Shown piece by piece: positions 15,877 to 24,270 of a stretch of 64,000 bases of DNA. The notes beneath the pieces were generated by a model. It saw nothing but the letters and a program-made list of their open reading frames with translations. It searched no databases and was not told the origin of the DNA. A program made the translations under genes and the position numbers. Within the stretch, counting starts at the first letter, position 1. Every line of letters begins with the position of its first letter. The DNA is from Algibacter sp045066735 (GTDB lineage Bacteria; Bacteroidota; Bacteroidia; Flavobacteriales; Flavobacteriaceae): the NCBI RefSeq assembly GCF_045066735.1, contig NZ_JBISHH010000013.1, positions 1 to 64,000 of the forward strand, given 5' to 3'.

Positions 15877-16593
15877 TTAAATAAGTCTTAAAACATATTC
15901 GTAGGTTAATCCAAAAACTACGGCTAAGCCGTAACTTAATAAGGTTCCAATAAGGATGTATTCTGTTAGTTTACGGTCTTTGGCTTTAGATAAATCGCTA
16001 AATCGAAGTACCGATTTTGCGGCTATCAAAAACCCAATGCCTTCCCAATGTTGAGAAATTATTAGAGCAAAAACAAAAAGTCGCTCTAGAATACCAATAA
16101 AAGCACCAGCATTCTCAAGAGAAAGGTTACTATTATTTTCCTTAAAGTACCATTTAGAGATTACAATTTTCATGATAATAGATGAAACCACAGTAACACC
16201 TAAAATAGCAGTAATTAATAGTAAAAATTTAGGATGGTAAAGCGAGTTTATATTTAATGCATACGGCTCATAAACACTAACTACTATAGCAATTATTATT
16301 AAATGAGCGAGTTGATCTAGCCCAAATAATAATCTGGCATTCGATTTGGTTTTTAGTTTAAGTTTTAACAAATCGATTATATAATGCGATAAGATAATAA
16401 TTAGAAAACCAAGCCAATACTCGAAGTTAAATTGCAAAATCACAAGTAGAGCAGCAAAATGAACTAAAACATGATAATATAGATATTTAGATTTGTGTTT
16501 ATATCTCTCTTTATGGGTTACCCATTTTTCTGGTTGTAATAGAAAATCACCAATAAAGTGGGCTAATATAAGTTTTATAAAAAGTATAATCAT
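15877..16593 (-). CDS. DUF3307 membrane protein
   Basis: 238 residues with about six membrane helices. The N-terminus ILAHFIGDFLLQPEKW and the later YHVLVHF / SHYIIDLLKLKL blocks are the DUF3307 signature, with conserved His/Asp in membrane segments. Function unknown. It overlaps the upstream SatD-like gene by 4 bases, so the two are translationally coupled; this pairing recurs in Bacteroidota (from memory). Converges on the DUF4625 operon. Confidence 0.85.
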   Translation of the reverse strand: MIILFIKLILAHFIGDFLLQPEKWVTHKERYKHKSKYLYYHVLVHFAALLVILQFNFEYWLGFLIIILSHYIIDLLKLKLKTKSNARLLFGLDQLAHLIIIAIVVSVYEPYALNINSLYHPKFLLLITAILGVTVVSSIIMKIVISKWYFKENNSNLSLENAGAFIGILERLFVFALIISQHWEGIGFLIAAKSVLRFSDLSKAKDRKLTEYILIGTLLSYGLAVVFGLTYEYVLRLI

Positions 16594-17189
16594 AGCGTTT
16601 TTACTTGTGCGTTGTAGTAGTGTAATAGTCTAGAAATTTCATCAAATCCGCCGCGTTTTAAGCCTTTACTAATGTTGCTTTGCGTGGTATCAAAATGCTT
16701 GGCAAGTTCAACTTGGGTGAATTCTGGTTTTTCTATGGCCGTTTTTATCAATTTTGCTGAGGTTGTAGTCCAGCTGTTTATGGTTAATAAGGCTAACTCG
16801 AACATAATATTAATCTGTAAATCGAAGTTTTCAAAAGGGGATTTAAGTGCTAATGTGGTTTTTTTTAAATCATCAAAACATTCTCCAGAATTTATAAAAG
16901 CAGTACCGTTAGATTCTGTTATTTTATCAGATTCATATGTTTTTTCCCCAATACCAATAGCGATTCTAACATCAATATTTTTATATTGTTTTATACTCGC
17001 CTTTATTAAAACAGCAGCTTTTAGTGCGTCTTCTGGCTTTGTTTCTAGCTGAAAGCTATCGCCTCTAAAAACATCCCATTGTTTGGGTTGGCTACCATAT
17101 TGGTTTAAAACTTCCTTGAGCATGTTTAGCCATTTTTTTGGCTCGCTCGATTTCGAATTAATAATATCTCCGGTTATTATGCTAATCAT
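16590..17189 (-). CDS. SatD-family protein with C-terminal HTH, likely regulator
   Basis: 199 residues. N-terminus ISIITGDIINSK and the WDVFRGDSFQLE block are the SatD-family signature; the C-terminal ~55 residues include FTQVELAKHFDTTQSNISK, a clear helix-turn-helix. SatD was named in a Streptococcus mutans acid-tolerance locus; the biochemical role is not settled. It is in an operon with the DUF3307 gene and probably regulates it. Twin repeats upstream are candidate binding sites. Confidence 0.75.
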   Translation of the reverse strand: MISIITGDIINSKSSEPKKWLNMLKEVLNQYGSQPKQWDVFRGDSFQLETKPEDALKAAVLIKASIKQYKNIDVRIAIGIGEKTYESDKITESNGTAFINSGECFDDLKKTTLALKSPFENFDLQINIMFELALLTINSWTTTSAKLIKTAIEKPEFTQVELAKHFDTTQSNISKGLKRGGFDEISRLLHYYNAQVKTL

Positions 17190-17244
17190 TGTAGTTTAAG
17201 CTTCTTTATCAAATGTATTACTTTTCCTGTTCATAGCAAAATAT

Positions 17245-17284
17245 ATTCCTTTAAAATAGAATATTTAATTTTATTCCTTTAAAA
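17245..17284. promoter_or_regulatory. Twin ATTCCTTTAAAA repeats upstream of the SatD-like gene
   Basis: ATTCCTTTAAAA occurs at 17245-17256 and 17273-17284 (28-base spacing, just under three helical turns); the second copy extends to CCTTTAAAAGG, an odd palindrome. They lie 56-95 bases ahead of the minus-strand SatD-like ATG and also upstream of mscL on the plus strand, so either gene could be the target. Confidence 0.4.
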
Positions 17285-17425
17285 GGTAATATTTTATAAT
17301 ATCACTCTTTTATGGTATAATTTATTATATATATCAATTAGCTACTATTTATAAGCTTTAATTATGGAAAGCACAAAGAATTAAAATTTCAAACTAATAT
17401 ATTTGTAGACTAAATTAATATACAT

Positions 17426-17866
17426 ATGAAGTTATTTAAAGAGTTTAAAGAGTTTGCCGTAAAAGGTAACATGATGGACATGGCAGTTGGTATAATAATA
17501 GGAGCATCTTTCAATAAAGTAATAGATGTTTTAGCTAAAAAAGTGATTTTACCACCTTTAACTTTGCTAACTAGCGGTGTAAATTTTAAGGATAAACGGC
17601 TTATTTTAAAAGATCCTGTACTTGATGCTTCAGGGAAAATATTAACCGATGAGGTTGCTATAGGTTATGGCGCTTTGGGTGAAGCTTTAATAGATTTTTT
17701 AATTATTGGTTTTACTATTTTTATTGTAGTAAAATTTATGAATAGACTTCGTAATAAAGCGCAAGACTCTACAGATAAAACAGTAACAACTCCTAAAGAT
17801 ATCGAGCTATTATCAAAACTTACAAGTTTGATGGAAGAGCAAAATAGATTATTAAAATCAAAATAA
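17426..17866 (+). CDS. mscL: Large-conductance mechanosensitive channel MscL
   Basis: 146 residues, usual length. N-terminal amphipathic helix and first membrane helix (FKEFAVKGNMMDMAVGIIIG), periplasmic loop, second helix (IDFLIIGFTIFIVVKFMNRL) and C-terminal cytoplasmic helix (ELLSKLTSLMEEQNRLL) are all present. MscL opens under hypo-osmotic membrane tension. A -7-like TATATTTG lies at 17398-17405. It is followed within 5 bases by a small Lys-rich gene. Confidence 0.95.
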   Translation: MKLFKEFKEFAVKGNMMDMAVGIIIGASFNKVIDVLAKKVILPPLTLLTSGVNFKDKRLILKDPVLDASGKILTDEVAIGYGALGEALIDFLIIGFTIFIVVKFMNRLRNKAQDSTDKTVTTPKDIELLSKLTSLMEEQNRLLKSK

Positions 17867-17871
17867 ATATT

Positions 17872-18024
17872 ATGGCTCACGCAGGACAAGATAAAAACAC
17901 AAAAAATAAGGCGAAGCACTCTAAGCTTATGGCTCAAAAAAAGAATAAGAAAAAAGCCGAAGCGACATTGCGAAAGGAGCGATTAAAAGAAATTATTAAG
18001 CGTTCTAAAGAGGAGAAGAAGTAA
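17872..18024 (+). CDS. Small Lys-rich protein, 50 residues
   Basis: ATG at 17872, TAA at 18022-18024; 50 residues beginning MAHAGQDKNTKNKAKHSKL and containing AQKKNKKKAEATLRKERL. 16 of the residues are Lys. A predicted helical, highly basic protein that may bind nucleic acid (inference from composition). It follows mscL by 5 bases and its stop is 2 bases from the convergent LacI-type gene. No family name recognised. Confidence 0.6.
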   Translation: MAHAGQDKNTKNKAKHSKLMAQKKNKKKAEATLRKERLKEIIKRSKEEKK

Positions 18025-18026
18025 TT

Positions 18027-19103
18027 TTAATTCTTGCTCTTTTCAAACATAAATTCGTTGCGCTCGTTGTACTTAACATTTTCCTTGATAAGAATATCGA
18101 TGGGTAAAAATGTTTTTGAGTTTGGAGTTCTATTCTGAACTAAATAATCGGTTAATATTCGTACAGATTCATAGCCTTGGTCAAATGGTTTTTGGGAGAT
18201 TAAAAAGGCTACCGAATCGTTTAGTAAGCATTCAATATTTTGCGGTGTATTATCAAAACCAATAAGTTCAATATTATTAAGAATTGAAGTTTCAATACAT
18301 TCTACAATAATATAAATTCTACTCGAAGGCACAAATATGCCTTTAATTTCAGGATTTTCTTTTAAATAACTATTTATTTTTTCTTTGGTTTCTAAGGAAT
18401 TATTTAAGCTATCCAGTTTTAAGGTGTGGCTTTCTGATTTTATATTATTCTTCAGAAAATAATCATTAAATCCCTTTATTCTGTTCGATACCGCGTTGTT
18501 TTTCGTAATGTTGTGCCGGGCCTGAATAATTAAAAAAGCACTATTTTCTTCTTTTTTAGAATGCATTAATTTGCCAGCAATATAACCTGCGGTGTAAGAG
18601 TCCTGACCAACAAAAGCCATATTATTAAATCCATCAATATCAATATTCAAAAATAAATAGGGTATATTTTTGTATTCTAAAAGCGCTACAATTTTTTTTG
18701 TTTCTTTAGAGAAGTTAGGTACCATTATAACAGCCGATGGCTCCGATTCTATAAGCGTATTAAAGGCTTGAGAATAGGAATGTGGATCGTATTGATTAAA
18801 GTCGAAATGGCTTACCTGGATACCAAAGGTTTTCATTTCATCAACTGCCTTTAGAATACCCAAATGTGGTGATTTCCAAAATAAATCGTCCGCATGATGA
18901 GTTGGCATTAAGGTTGCAATGGTGTACTTGTTTTTCATGGCAAGTGCACTAGCAATAGGGTTTACGCTAAAATTATGGTGATCAAGAATTTCTCTAATCT
19001 TGGCTTCGGTTTTTTTAGATACACCACCTCTGTTATGGATAACACGGTCTACGGTACCTTCAGAAACTTGAGCTTCTTTTGCTATATCTTTTATCGTAAT
19101 CAT
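18027..19103 (-). CDS. LacI-family regulator of hexuronate genes
   Basis: About 358 residues from the ATG at 19103; an in-frame upstream extension to 19256 is rejected because the HTH begins MITIKDIAKEAQVSEGTVD, the normal N-terminus of LacI proteins. The hinge and periplasmic-binding-like effector domain follow (VIMVPNFSKETKKI, AFVGQDSYTAGYIAGKLM, GFDNTPQNIECL). It is divergent from the oxidoreductase/uxuA/uxaC/TRAP operon with twin operator palindromes between them, so it probably represses that operon and is released by a hexuronate or its catabolite. Confidence 0.85.
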   Translation of the reverse strand: MITIKDIAKEAQVSEGTVDRVIHNRGGVSKKTEAKIREILDHHNFSVNPIASALAMKNKYTIATLMPTHHADDLFWKSPHLGILKAVDEMKTFGIQVSHFDFNQYDPHSYSQAFNTLIESEPSAVIMVPNFSKETKKIVALLEYKNIPYLFLNIDIDGFNNMAFVGQDSYTAGYIAGKLMHSKKEENSAFLIIQARHNITKNNAVSNRIKGFNDYFLKNNIKSESHTLKLDSLNNSLETKEKINSYLKENPEIKGIFVPSSRIYIIVECIETSILNNIELIGFDNTPQNIECLLNDSVAFLISQKPFDQGYESVRILTDYLVQNRTPNSKTFLPIDILIKENVKYNERNEFMFEKSKN

Positions 19104-19199
19104 ATTAAATAGGTCAAACCTAGGCTTATATAAAATTGTATTATTTTGAAATCTATAGCCTGAAATTTTAAGCAATTTAGTTAAAATTATTGAATCTGT

Positions 19200-19243
19200 G
19201 TGTGCGCACACTATTTTTTTGCTATATTTGTGTGTGCGTACAC
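19200..19243. promoter_or_regulatory. Twin operators flanking the -7 box of the hexuronate operon
   Basis: GTGTGCGCACAC (19200-19211, perfect palindrome) and GTGTGCGTACAC (19232-19243, one mismatch) bracket a -7 element TATATTTG at 19223-19230. The 32-base centre spacing is three turns. Binding here would block the promoter; the neighbouring LacI-type protein is the obvious binder. Confidence 0.75.
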
Positions 19244-19283
19244 GAAAAATGCACAATTAAAGAAAAATTCAACTATCAAAACT

Positions 19284-20111
19284 ATGAGTAAAGTAATTGT
19301 TTTAACAGGAGCAGGAGGCGTTATTTGTGGCGCATTAGCCAAAGCATTAGCCAAAGAAGGTCATAAAATAGCGGTTCTAGATTTACGTAAAGAAGCTGCA
19401 GATATTATAGCAGATCAAATTAATGCCGACGGAGGTACAGCTATTGGTGTTGCTGCTAATGTTTTAGAAAAGCCATCTTTAGAAGCTGCAAAGGCGGAAG
19501 TGAATAGTAAATTAGGAGCTTGCGATATTTTGATTAATGGAGCAGGAGGAAACCATCCGCTAGGAACAACGTCTAATCCGCATTTTTCAGAATCTGATTT
19601 AGATAATAAAACAGAAGGTTTTAAATCTTTTTTCGATTTAGACCCTACAGGAATTAAGTTTGTATTCGATTTAAACTTTCTTGGAACCTTATTACCAACT
19701 CAGGTTTTTGCAAAAGATATGGTAGGCAAAAAAGGATGTAGTATCCTAAATATTTCATCAATGAATGCTTTTACTCCATTAACAAAAATACCAGCATATA
19801 GCGGAGCAAAAGCAGCCGTATCAAACTTTACACAATGGTTAGCAGTACACTTTTCTAAAGTAGGTATACGCGTAAATGCATTGGCACCAGGTTTCTTTTT
19901 AACCGACCAGAACAGAAGCTTACTTACCGAAAGTGATGGTAGTTTAACACCACGTGGTAACCAAATTATAGATCAAACACCAATGGGTAAGTTTGGTGAG
20001 CCAGAAGATTTAGTGGGTACAACGTTATGGTTATGTGGTGAAGGCGCATCATTTGTAACCGGTGTAGTAATACCTATCGATGGTGGATTTAGTGCTTATA
20101 GCGGCGTTTAA
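19284..20111 (+). CDS. SDR-type D-mannonate oxidoreductase (fructuronate reductase)
   Basis: 276 residues from the ATG at 19284; a frame open to 19200 runs through the promoter and operators and is not used. TGAGGVICG cofactor loop near residue 8, NGAGG near residue 88, ISSMNAF and YSGAK (near residue 172) catalytic elements. SDR-type enzymes replace UxuB in many Bacteroidota, converting D-fructuronate to D-mannonate with NAD(P)H. Next gene is uxuA, which dehydrates mannonate, so substrate assignment rests on context. Confidence 0.8.
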   Translation: MSKVIVLTGAGGVICGALAKALAKEGHKIAVLDLRKEAADIIADQINADGGTAIGVAANVLEKPSLEAAKAEVNSKLGACDILINGAGGNHPLGTTSNPHFSESDLDNKTEGFKSFFDLDPTGIKFVFDLNFLGTLLPTQVFAKDMVGKKGCSILNISSMNAFTPLTKIPAYSGAKAAVSNFTQWLAVHFSKVGIRVNALAPGFFLTDQNRSLLTESDGSLTPRGNQIIDQTPMGKFGEPEDLVGTTLWLCGEGASFVTGVVIPIDGGFSAYSGV

Positions 20112-20175
20112 AAAATATAGAAATTATATAAGGTTTTATAGCCTTATAGATTTATAATAAAATATTAGAAAAATT

Positions 20176-21351
20176 ATGGAACAAACATGGCGTTGGTACG
20201 GACCGAATGATCCCGTAGCCTTATCCGATATAAAACAAGCAGGAGCAACAGGTATCGTTTCTGCTTTGCATCATATTCCAAACGGACAAGTTTGGACATT
20301 AGAAGAAATTCAAAAAAGAAAAGAGACCATTGAAAAAACCGGTCTTACTTGGAGTGTTGTGGAAAGTGTACCTGTACATGAAACTATAAAAACACGTTCA
20401 GGGAATTTTCAAGAATATATCGAAAATTACAAAACAAGTATTAAAAACTTAGCGAGTTGTGGTATCCATATTGTATGCTATAACTTTATGCCTGTTTTAG
20501 ATTGGACGCGTACCGATTTAAGTTTTGAAGTAGAAGATGGCTCTAAAGCTCTCCGATTTGATGTGGTAGCATTTGCTGCTTTCGAATTATTTTTATTAAA
20601 ACGTCCAGGCGCAGAGAACGATTACTCTTCAGAGTTACAAGCAGAGGCTAAAGCATACGCCGAAAAACTTTCCGAAGCTGATAAAACGCAATTAATCAAT
20701 AATATTATTGCGGGCTTACCAGGTGCAGAAGAAGGGTACACCTTAGAGCAATTTCAAACCATATTAGACACTTATGCTGATATTGATGCACAAAAATTAA
20801 GAGAAAATTTAGCTGCGTTTTTAAGAGAAATTATCCCTGTTGCATCTCAAAATGAGGTGTTAATGTGTATTCATCCAGACGATCCTCCTTATGCCATTTT
20901 AGGATTACCACGAGTAGTGAGTACCGAAGAAGATTATGCTTACTTGTTTGCCCAAGTGCCAGATCGATCTAACGGTATTACGTTTTGTACCGGCTCTTTA
21001 GGAGTTCGTGCAGATAATAATTTGGTTAAAATATTCGAGCGTTTTGCGAATCGTGTACACTTTTTACATTTTAGAAGTACACAACGCGATGAAAAAGGAA
21101 ACTTTTATGAAGCTAACCATTTAGAAGGTGATGTTGATATGTATAGCGTAGTAAAAGCAGTTGTTTTTGAAGAAAGAAGACGAAAAGCAGCAGGTATGAA
21201 AGATGCCTTAATTCCTGTACGTCCCGATCATGGACACCAGATGTTAGATGATTTACATAAGAAAACAAACCCAGGATATTCTGGAATTGGAAGATTACGT
21301 GGTTTAGCAGAATTGCGAGGATTAGAGTTTGGTATTTCAAAAAGTTTGTAA
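20176..21351 (+). CDS. uxuA: Mannonate dehydratase
   Basis: 391 residues. N-terminus EQTWRWYGPNDPVALSDI, then SALHHIPNGQVW, the family signature, and later HPDDPPYAILGLPRVVS and RPDHGHQMLDD, which supply metal ligands (His, Cys, Asp). The enzyme dehydrates D-mannonate to 2-keto-3-deoxy-D-gluconate using Fe/Mn. It sits between the oxidoreductase and uxaC, with 64 bases upstream and 3 bases to uxaC. Confidence 0.95.
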   Translation: MEQTWRWYGPNDPVALSDIKQAGATGIVSALHHIPNGQVWTLEEIQKRKETIEKTGLTWSVVESVPVHETIKTRSGNFQEYIENYKTSIKNLASCGIHIVCYNFMPVLDWTRTDLSFEVEDGSKALRFDVVAFAAFELFLLKRPGAENDYSSELQAEAKAYAEKLSEADKTQLINNIIAGLPGAEEGYTLEQFQTILDTYADIDAQKLRENLAAFLREIIPVASQNEVLMCIHPDDPPYAILGLPRVVSTEEDYAYLFAQVPDRSNGITFCTGSLGVRADNNLVKIFERFANRVHFLHFRSTQRDEKGNFYEANHLEGDVDMYSVVKAVVFEERRRKAAGMKDALIPVRPDHGHQMLDDLHKKTNPGYSGIGRLRGLAELRGLEFGISKSL

Positions 21352-21354
21352 GAT

Positions 21355-22770
21355 ATGAGTACAATAAATTCAAAAAACTTTATAAACGATAATTTTTTGT
21401 TACAGTCTGATGTAGCTGTAAAGTTATACCATGAGTATGCTAAAGATTTACCAATTATAGATTATCACAACCATTTATCTGCTAAGCAAATAGCAGAGAA
21501 TAAACCTGTTAATAATATAACGGAGGTTTGGTTGAAAGGAGATCACTATAAATGGCGAGGTATGCGAGCTAATGGTATTAAGGAGTTTAATATTACCGGA
21601 GCAGCTTCCTTAAAAGATAAGTTTTTGAGCTGGGCAGAAACGGTACCTTACACATTAAGAAATCCGCTTTTTCATTGGACGCAGCTAGAATTGAAGCGAT
21701 ATTTTGATATCGACGATATTCTGCAGCCTAGCACGGCAGATGCTATTTATGAGAAAGCCAATAGTATTTTAGAACATAAAACACCTGCACAACTTTTAGA
21801 AGATATGAAGGTGGAAGTGGTTTGTACTACAGATGACCCGGCAGATGATTTACTTTATCATAAAGAAATAGCTGAGGGTGATTTTCATGTAAAGGTATTA
21901 CCAACGTTTAGATCTGATAATTTATTTTGGATTGGGAAATCAAGTTTTTCAAATTATATTATAAAGTTGAGTAAGGCTTCAGGAGTTAACATAGATTCAT
22001 TTGAGGCCTTTTTAAAAGCTATAGACCAGCGTATCGTTTATTTTAACAATTTAGGATGTCGTCTATCTGATTTTGGATTGGGAGAATACTTGGAAATAGT
22101 AGAATACACTATGGAAGATGTCGCATCAATTTTTAATAAGAAATTAGCAGGGGAAATACTTTCAACTTCAGAAATAACAATTTACCGATCGTTTTTATTT
22201 GTGTATTTAGGAAAAAAATATCACGAATTTGATTGGGCACAGCAATATCATTTAGGATCACTCCGAAATAATAATACACGATTAGAAGCGCAAATAGGCT
22301 TAGATGCTGGTTGCGATTCTATAGGCGATTTTCCTGCAGCAGAATTTATGTCGGCTTTATTTAAGACCTTAGAGTCTACAAATCAATTAGCCAAAACCAT
22401 TACTTACAATTTAAATCCAGCTCAAAATGAAGTATTTGCTACCATGATGGGAAATTTCCAAAATGGCGATACTCCAGGTAAAATGCAATGGGGTTCAGGT
22501 TGGTGGTTTTTAGATCAAAAAGATGGTATGGAAAAACAATTAAATACGCTCTCTAATATGGGGCTATTAAGCCGTTTTGTTGGTATGTTAACGGATAGCC
22601 GTAGCTTTTTATCGTTTCCAAGACATGAGTATTTTAGACGCATTTTATGCAACGTAATGGCCGAAGATATTAATCAAGGATTAGTGCCGCACGATATTGA
22701 ATTTGTAGGTAAAATAATTCAAGATATTTGTTATTTTAACGCTGTTAGATATTTTAACTTTAAAAAATAA
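21355..22770 (+). CDS. uxaC: Glucuronate (uronate) isomerase
   Basis: 471 residues, usual length. DYHNHLSAKQIA near residue 36 holds metal-ligand His residues of the amidohydrolase-like fold; GSGWWFLDQKDGMEKQL and MLTDSRSFLSFPRHEYFRR are C-terminal family blocks. Interconverts D-glucuronate with D-fructuronate and D-galacturonate with D-tagaturonate. The ATG is 3 bases after the uxuA stop. With UxuA and the SDR it covers the fructuronate route; altronate genes and KDG kinase/aldolase are not in the window. Confidence 0.95.
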   Translation: MSTINSKNFINDNFLLQSDVAVKLYHEYAKDLPIIDYHNHLSAKQIAENKPVNNITEVWLKGDHYKWRGMRANGIKEFNITGAASLKDKFLSWAETVPYTLRNPLFHWTQLELKRYFDIDDILQPSTADAIYEKANSILEHKTPAQLLEDMKVEVVCTTDDPADDLLYHKEIAEGDFHVKVLPTFRSDNLFWIGKSSFSNYIIKLSKASGVNIDSFEAFLKAIDQRIVYFNNLGCRLSDFGLGEYLEIVEYTMEDVASIFNKKLAGEILSTSEITIYRSFLFVYLGKKYHEFDWAQQYHLGSLRNNNTRLEAQIGLDAGCDSIGDFPAAEFMSALFKTLESTNQLAKTITYNLNPAQNEVFATMMGNFQNGDTPGKMQWGSGWWFLDQKDGMEKQLNTLSNMGLLSRFVGMLTDSRSFLSFPRHEYFRRILCNVMAEDINQGLVPHDIEFVGKIIQDICYFNAVRYFNFKK

Positions 22771-22799
22771 AGATTACCACTAAACTAAACCAAAAAAGA

Positions 22800-23774
22800 A
22801 TGATGAATAAAATAATATGTGCCTTTTTAATTTTGTTCGTTATGCAGAGTTGCAAGAAAAACGACGATATTAAAATGATGTATTTGGCACATACATTACC
22901 GCAAACACACCCCGTTCACAAGGGGATTTTAGAATTTCAAAAGGCTTTAAACCAAAAATCTGATGGAAAAATACAAATTAAAATTTTTCCCGATGGCCAA
23001 TTAGGTTCCGAGCGTGAAGCTTTAGAATTACTTCAAATTGGTAGTGTTGCCGTAACTAAGGTAAGTGCTGCAACCTTGTCTAATTTCGTGCCAGAATATC
23101 ATATTTTGGGTATTCCATATTTATTTAAAGACAAGCAACATCAGTACGATGTTTTAGAAGGCGAAGTAGGGAAATCTATCTTAGAAAAAGGTAGTAAATT
23201 TTGGTTACGAGGTCTTTGTTATTACGATGCCGGTAGCCGTAGTTTTTATACTTCTAATAAAGCCATACGGAAGCCTGAAGATTTAAAAGGTCTTAAAATT
23301 AGGGTGATGAATAACCAAATGGCTATTAATATGGTAGAAGCTCTTGGAGGTTCGCCAACACCAATGGCTTATGGTGAGTTATACACAGCTATACAACAAG
23401 GCGTAGTAGATGGAGCAGAGAATAATCCGCCATCATTTGTATCGTCAAACCATTATGAAGTCAGTAAATATTATACTTTAGATCAACACTCTTCAGTGCC
23501 TGATGTGCTGTTAATTGGAACCAAGTTTTGGGAGAAATTAACCGAAGAAGAAAAACAATGGGTGCAAGAAGCGGCAGATGAATCGTCGCAAGCCGAAAAG
23601 GTATTTTGGCAAAATTCAGTTGAAGAATCTATGGCTACAGCAGAAAAAGCTGGTGTAGAAATTATAATTCCTGATAAGTTTTTATTTCAGGAACAATCTA
23701 AATCTGTGCTCGAAACTTTCATGAAAGAACATCCAGAGATGACAGAAATTATCAACAAAATTAAAAATCAATAA
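22800..23774 (+). CDS. dctP: TRAP transporter solute-binding protein (DctP family), lipoprotein
   Basis: 324 residues. Lipobox VMQSC near residue 19; the next Met at 22803 is an equally good start. DctP signatures: LAHTLPQTHPVHKGILEFQ, GQLGSEREALELLQIG, RGLCYYDAGSRSFYTS and LKGLKIRVMNNQMAINMVEALGG, with the Arg that binds the substrate carboxylate. As a lipoprotein it would be tethered to the membrane facing the periplasm. The operon context makes glucuronate or galacturonate the likely ligand. Confidence 0.92.
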   Translation: MMNKIICAFLILFVMQSCKKNDDIKMMYLAHTLPQTHPVHKGILEFQKALNQKSDGKIQIKIFPDGQLGSEREALELLQIGSVAVTKVSAATLSNFVPEYHILGIPYLFKDKQHQYDVLEGEVGKSILEKGSKFWLRGLCYYDAGSRSFYTSNKAIRKPEDLKGLKIRVMNNQMAINMVEALGGSPTPMAYGELYTAIQQGVVDGAENNPPSFVSSNHYEVSKYYTLDQHSSVPDVLLIGTKFWEKLTEEEKQWVQEAADESSQAEKVFWQNSVEESMATAEKAGVEIIIPDKFLFQEQSKSVLETFMKEHPEMTEIINKIKNQ

Positions 23775-23776
23775 GC

Positions 23777-24268
23777 ATGAAAAAAGCAGATATTCTTTTT
23801 GAAAAAGTATGTCGGATTATGGAAATCATTTTAGTTTTCATATTCGGTTTATTGGTTATTGATGTTTTAAGTCAGGTGTTTTCAAGATATGTATTAAACA
23901 CATCTTTTGCATTTACCGAAGAGTTAGCACGTTTCTCATTAATATGGTTATCCATACTTGGTGCAGCTTACTTAAGTGGAAAAAGAGAGCACTTATCTAT
24001 GGATTTCTTGTATCAAAAGTTTTCGGGTAAAACCAAGAAAAAAGCACTCATATTTATCGAAATATGCATTTTATTATTTGCCTTAGTTGTTATGGTTATT
24101 GGTGGTTTTAATTTAGTTTATACCACATTACATTTAGGGCAGTTGTCTGGTACATTGCGTATCCCATTAGGATATATATATGCTATTCTACCAATAAGTG
24201 GTCTCTTTATTATGTGTTTTTCTGTATACCATTTAGGGAAAATTAATGCTAACAAAATAACCGAATAA
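23777..24268 (+). CDS. dctQ: TRAP transporter small permease (DctQ)
   Basis: 163 residues with four membrane helices. FSRYVLNTSFAFTEELARF is the classic DctQ motif with the RY and EE charged residues in helix 2. It pairs with the DctM protein encoded next; 2 bases separate it from dctP and 2 from dctM, so the three are tightly cotranslated. Uptake is sodium-driven in this family. Confidence 0.92.
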   Translation: MKKADILFEKVCRIMEIILVFIFGLLVIDVLSQVFSRYVLNTSFAFTEELARFSLIWLSILGAAYLSGKREHLSMDFLYQKFSGKTKKKALIFIEICILLFALVVMVIGGFNLVYTTLHLGQLSGTLRIPLGYIYAILPISGLFIMCFSVYHLGKINANKITE

Positions 24269-24270
24269 TT

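Noticed and set aside
19104..19256. 51-codon N-terminal extension of the LacI-type regulator
   Set aside because: The HTH starts at the internal MITIKDIAKEAQ Met, normal for the family; the extension runs through operator DNA.
19200..19283. Upstream extension of the mannonate oxidoreductase frame
   Set aside because: It covers the promoter and both operators; the nucleotide-binding loop starts 8 residues after the later ATG.
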